NCBI GenBank assembly: GCA_009761415.1
Contig: QUOL01000001.1
Span: forward strand, 3,658,001-3,722,000
DNA: 64,000 nt
Source: Sarcomyxa edulis
Lineage: Eukaryota > Basidiomycota > Agaricomycetes > Agaricales > Mycenaceae
Direction of reading: 5' to 3'
Under the pieces are notes generated by a model. It was not told the DNA's origin. It ran no database searches and worked only from the letters and a program-made list of their open reading frames with translations. Positions within the stretch are counted from its first letter, which is position 1; each line of letters begins with the position of its first letter. The translations under genes were made by a program, and so were the position numbers. This document shows positions 60,142 through 64,000 of the stretch, piece by piece.

Positions 60142-61101
60142 TCACTCCTTCTCCGATGCTAGGTCGATGCGCTGGCGTTTCGAATCATGGCTCAAGTCCT
60201 CCGAGGCGCTCCTCTTCTCAGAAACACTAGCTTTATCTTCGTCTTCGAGTTTCGCCGCTGTCTCCTCTTCTTTGAGCGCCATTGATAACTTCAGTGCTTC
60301 TTCTTTGTCGTACGGATCTTCCTCATCTTCCGAGTCCAATTCATCTTCTGCATCTGAATCCAGTTCATCTTCTTCGTCTGGTACGATTTCGGATCCAGAT
60401 TCCTCCTCGTCCGAGTCTGATTCGCCGAGGTAGAACCCAAGTCGCCCTTTTTCGGCCTCCGACAAGAATTCGATAGGGCCGCTTTTCTTCTGCTTTTTCA
60501 ATAGATATAAATCGTTGCATTCAAGGACAATGGCTCCTGGCTGTCCCTTCTTAACGCAATGTCCTCTTTCTTCATGGGCATGATAGAACATGAGGAACGG
60601 GTGTCCAGAGTCGTCGAGCTCCTGCGTAGCAGCGATGCCATTACCGTACTCGTCACCCCCATCCTCCCATTCAAGTTCCTTTATATCCCAGATATTGCCA
60701 GCAGTTTGGAGATAATCATCCTCTTCATCGGCGGGATCGGCGACCTCCAGACCTTCAAAAGTACCTTTTATCATAAACATTCTGATTTTCCCGAAGATAT
60801 TGTCTGGTGTTGTGTTCTTTGCCGGCCCTTTGAGTAATGTCAGGACACCCCATTCTGTCTCGTCGATTTCACGTTGTTGGTCGTCGACTTCTTGACCACC
60901 ATTATAGACCCAACGATATGATCCCAAGAGAGATTGTAACGAGACTGGTTTTCTTGCGCGTTCCTATGTTTCATGTCAGTGCGAGTGCAATCTTATTTTG
61001 AGTACGGATCGTGCACTGCTTACCGCTCCCAGAATCACTTTGTTTTGCGTTTCGCTCCAGTATTTGAGTAAGCCTTCTATATTTTCAGAAGTTTCGGACA
61101 T
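60142..61101 (-). CDS. Acidic protein of unknown function
   Basis: Exons 61101-61024 and 60963-60142 encode 299 residues. The N-terminal 190 residues look folded (SLLGSYRWVYNGGQEVDD, then an aromatic/charged GNIWDIKELEWEDGG and FLMFYHAHEERGHCVKKG). The C-terminal third is highly acidic (runs of Asp/Glu at about 205-240) with a Lys/Arg patch DSKRQRIDLA near the end that could be a nuclear signal. I recognise no family; a nuclear chaperone or chromatin role would be a guess. It diverges from CUL4 over only 148 nt. Confidence 0.75.
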
Positions 61102-61249
61102 GGCAGTCGCCAGACGGTGGAAACATTAGGAGACAGTCTTGCCAGTGAGGAGTGTTCCCAAAAAGGAATATGTGATCGACTCGCGTGTCTGAGATTTCCC
61201 CGATTTCCCAAGTGCCAGACTCAAGAGTTGCTTGAACTTCGACCACTAG
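61102..61249. promoter_or_regulatory. Compact bidirectional promoter
   Basis: Only 148 nt separate the two ATGs of the acidic-protein gene and CUL4. Both must start from this interval, so co-expression is plausible. No TATA box was seen. Confidence 0.6.
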
Positions 61250-64000
61250 ATGGCAGACGTTTTCACCCTTCTGACGCTCCCTCGGACCTCAAATGGCTTG
61301 ACTGCACTGCGGGAAACTCTTATCGAATCAGATGATGATGGCTCGCCTCCTCGAAAGGCACCCAGAGCTGCTCTGGAGACATACTCGCCTGGTTCTGCTG
61401 CTAGAGCTAAACGCAACCTGACTGAAAGGAACCACGGGCCTATCAACATACAAATTGTTGGAAACTATAGTACGCACACTCTCTTATTGAAGACCAACGA
61501 TCGATTCACGTTTTGTCTGTAGTCAAGTCCGAGGTCAATAATACGACTGCTGGAGACTCTGATTTCCCTTTGGTTCGACAATGCATCAGAATCATATTGA
61601 CTCGAGAAGCAGGAAATCTTCTTCCAGCGACATACGAAAGGATCTATGCAGGCTGTCGCTCCATCGTTCACGTGTCGAATAAAGGGGAAGGCTTATATGA
61701 CGCGCTGAAGCTCGAGCTCGAGCAATGTGCTGGTCGCTTGGCCGATGATCTTCTTCGGGAATTGAAGACGGACATGAAATGGTTATCTAAATTCGTGGAG
61801 ATATGTACCTGGTTCGAAAAACAAGTGGTGCGTCGAGGACAATAAGATGTTGAATGATCTCCCTCTGATTCAAGATATAGGGCCGTCTACATTCTCTACT
61901 GACCTATCTAGACCAAGAGTATGTATTGAAGAATCCGAGGGTAGTTAAAGTTCGGTACGTCTCGCTTTATCTGTCTTATACCCACCCATCCTGACGCGCT
62001 ATCAGAGCATTGGCTTTCTCCATCTTCGGAAATCGTATATTTCAGAACGCTCAAATCACAGAGTGCTTACAAGAAAGCGTAAAAGAATGGCTGATATATG
62101 AGAGAGAATACAGGTAAGCTATCAGTATTGCATGCTTTGTATTTTGACGCTTGACATTGCACGTTAGACTTTCAGCTAACTTAAGGGGGACAATTCCGAT
62201 GCTCGTCGCACATCTGAACACTCATGGGCAATACTCAGCCTTTGAAGAGAACTATCTACATTGCACGCAGACGTTCTACGAAGCTGAATCCAAGGAGCGT
62301 GCAGAAGCACTCAAAACTCAGGGCGATGCCAAAGGATTCTTCAAGCATGTACGTCAGCGTATTGAAGAAGAGGAGACCAGGTCGAAGGAGATGCTCCCTG
62401 TAGGGAGCTGGGCTATCGTCAGAAAAACTACCGAACAGGCGTTATTGAATGGGACGTCGGTGTGGCTTGCAGATAATGGTACGTCCAGATATATGTCTTG
62501 GAGAAGACGGTATCCTAAGCGTACCTTACATAGCTCTGGGTCCTTTCATGACTGCAAAGGATATCAACAGCTTGCAAGCGATGTACAAACTTTTCTCCCG
62601 GATCGATGGTCTCAAAACTCTGTGTTCCGCGTTCAAGGCTCACGTCCAGGTGTGTGTCCACTTCGCCAGAATCGTTCACTTCTCAACCTGACACCATCAA
62701 TCTGATAGACAGAGGTACAAAATATCGTGAAGGACCCAGAACTCGATGGCGAGATGGTAGAACGTCTCCTGGCGCTCAAATCCCTCGCAGATCATACCAT
62801 CAATTTTGCCTTCCTCGACGAAGCATTCACGCCGGCAACATCCAAGAATGGCTCTACCGGTGAATCCACTAGCGCCCCTCGACCGACTCGCCCCAACCAA
62901 GAATTCGTCTACGCCCTCACAGATGCCTTTACTACCGGTTTCAAACGCCGTCGCAATAAACCTGCAGAGATGATCGCTATCTATATCGACAAGGCTATGC
63001 GAAAGGGCCAACAAGGCGCTACCGACGCTGAATTCGAAGCAATGTTGGATGGTGCATTGGGGTTATATCGTTACACGGACGACAAAGATGTGTTTAGGAC
63101 TTTCTATCATCGTGCGCTCGCTAAGAGGTTGCTGCTGGGACGGAGTGCTTCTGACGATTTCGAGAAGGCGATCTTGAAGAAGCTGAAAGACCGTAAGCTG
63201 TATCTTTCTCCTGTCGTATTCGTATTTCTTCTAATCCGTCACATTTCCAGAATTTGACCCGGAATTCGGTATGGGAGAGGAAATGTTCAAGGATCTTGCG
63301 TTATCAAGAGAGTCCATGAGAGATTACCACGAAAAACTCGATAGAAACAGTCCAGGTCAAAATCTCAACGTCATGGTCCTCCAACAAAGCGCCTGGCCGT
63401 TCTCTCCTCCGAAGACGAGCTCAGATTTACCACCCAAGGCATGTGCATGACTGGTCTTTGTCGGTGTATTGACTCATCGTTCCTGAACCTCCCTATTCCT
63501 AGATGCAATCGGAGTTGACAGCCTACACCGAATTTTACAAGACTAAGCACCAAGGCCACAAGCTCACCTGGGATCATTCCTTGGGGACCGTCACCATGAA
63601 AGCCAGGTTTACCGCTGGGAGTAAAGAACTTTCTTTGAGTCTTTACCAAGCTCTTGTCCTCCTCTTGTTCAACGACACGGATGAATTGCGTTATACGGAT
63701 ATTCTAGAAGAAACTCGGATGGGTAAGTCGTAAACACTTCGCATAAGGTCAGAACCACGCATATTAATCATGTCGCCACAGACGAAGGAGAGCTCCAACG
63801 GACTCTTCAGAGTCTCGCGTGTGGTAAGAAGAAAGTGTTGAAGAAGGTTCCCGTTGGTAGGGATGTACACACCACGGACGTTTTCCAATTCAATTATGGG
63901 TTCACCGACCCGAGGGCGAAGTTGCACATAAACTCTATACAAGCCAAAGTATCGGTACGTCCATGTCTCCACTGACACTGCCAGAGGTATTTTTCTAACC
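61250..64000 (+). CDS. CUL4: Cullin-4, 3' end outside the window
   Basis: Exons 61250-61469, 61523-61827, 61881-61954, 62006-62113, 62168-62478, 62507-62649, 62709-63192, 63251-63438, 63503-63722 and 63782-63954, then continuing past the right edge. Cullin repeats are followed by the homology domain: RRRNKPAEMIAIYIDKAMRK, DDKDVFRTFYHRALAKRLLLGRSAS, MGEEMFKDLALS and MVLQQSAWPF, closest to fungal Cul4, the scaffold of DDB1-based ubiquitin ligases. The neddylation site would be downstream. Two points are odd: the gap 62479-62506 is 28 nt, too short for a normal intron yet needed to keep frame, and the intron at 63439-63502 begins with GC. The N-terminal extension is short and basic. Confidence 0.93.

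Noticed and set aside
60134..60433. Ser-rich plus-strand frame opposite the acidic protein
   Set aside because: Shadow of the Asp/Glu-rich coding strand: acidic codons read as Ser/Leu on the complement.

Overview
The window is nuclear DNA of a filamentous basidiomycete, most likely a mushroom-forming agaricomycete. Genes lie close together on both strands, and most are split by many 50-65 nt GT..AG introns. The conserved proteins are typical fungal ones: RPL19, Vps4, Put1, a HAL-type kinase, a Chromo-MYST acetyltransferase, an RSC bromodomain/BAH subunit, cullin-4, caleosin and carboxypeptidase Y. No prokaryotic operon, rRNA, tRNA or CRISPR array was recognised. Gene models were built by reading splice sites and checking that exon phases add up; no alignment or RNA data were available.

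Layout. 0-5 kb is a rearranged block: a diverged direct duplication (about 500-1010 and 3470-3975), an F-box gene, a frameshifted relic of a small PPxY membrane protein, and an intact copy of that protein. A further paralogue with the same three-exon plan lies at 9.3-9.9 kb. 6.8-9 kb holds a MYST acetyltransferase; 10.5-11.2 kb RPL19; 12.5-14.5 kb a HAL4/HAL5-type kinase; 15.3-15.9 kb a small unknown gene; 16.5-18.1 kb VPS4; 18.8-19.4 kb a small unknown gene; 19.7 kb a relic resembling the N-terminal domain of fungal NLR-like proteins; 20.4-21.8 kb a type I membrane protein; 22.0-22.6 kb a Med9-like protein; 23.5-25.8 kb an unrecognised multi-exon gene with an apparent frameshift; 25.9-26.05 kb a long inverted repeat; 26.3-27.2 kb a caleosin.

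The second half holds a Yfh7/uridine-kinase-like protein (29.1-30.1), a GH71/GH99-like enzyme with a very long proline-rich tail (30.4-34.2), a zinc-finger protein (35.3-36.9), an RSC1/2-like subunit (37.5-40.7), a MYND protein (40.9-42.4), about 3 kb without recognisable genes, a disordered protein (45.4-47.1), PUT1 (47.9-50.7) divergent from a DAO-family FAD oxidoreductase (52.0-54.0), a carboxypeptidase Y homologue (54.1-56.2), a second F-box gene with an 18-bp minisatellite just before its ATG (56.7-58.1), an F-box pseudogene, an acidic unknown protein (60.1-61.1), and cullin-4, which runs off the right edge.

How genes relate. Ubiquitin and membrane-sorting functions recur: two F-box genes plus a relic, CUL4, VPS4, and several proteins carrying PPxY motifs that could bind Rsp5/Nedd4 WW domains. 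PUT1 and the FAD oxidoreductase share a divergent promoter region with a duplicated element containing GATAA and CCAAT, as expected for nitrogen-regulated catabolism. These links are inference. The clearest oddities are the conserved PPxY membrane family, the 28-nt gap in CUL4, two GC-AG introns, the 613-nt PUT1 intron, the frameshift near 24.9 kb and the 57-bp-arm hairpin.
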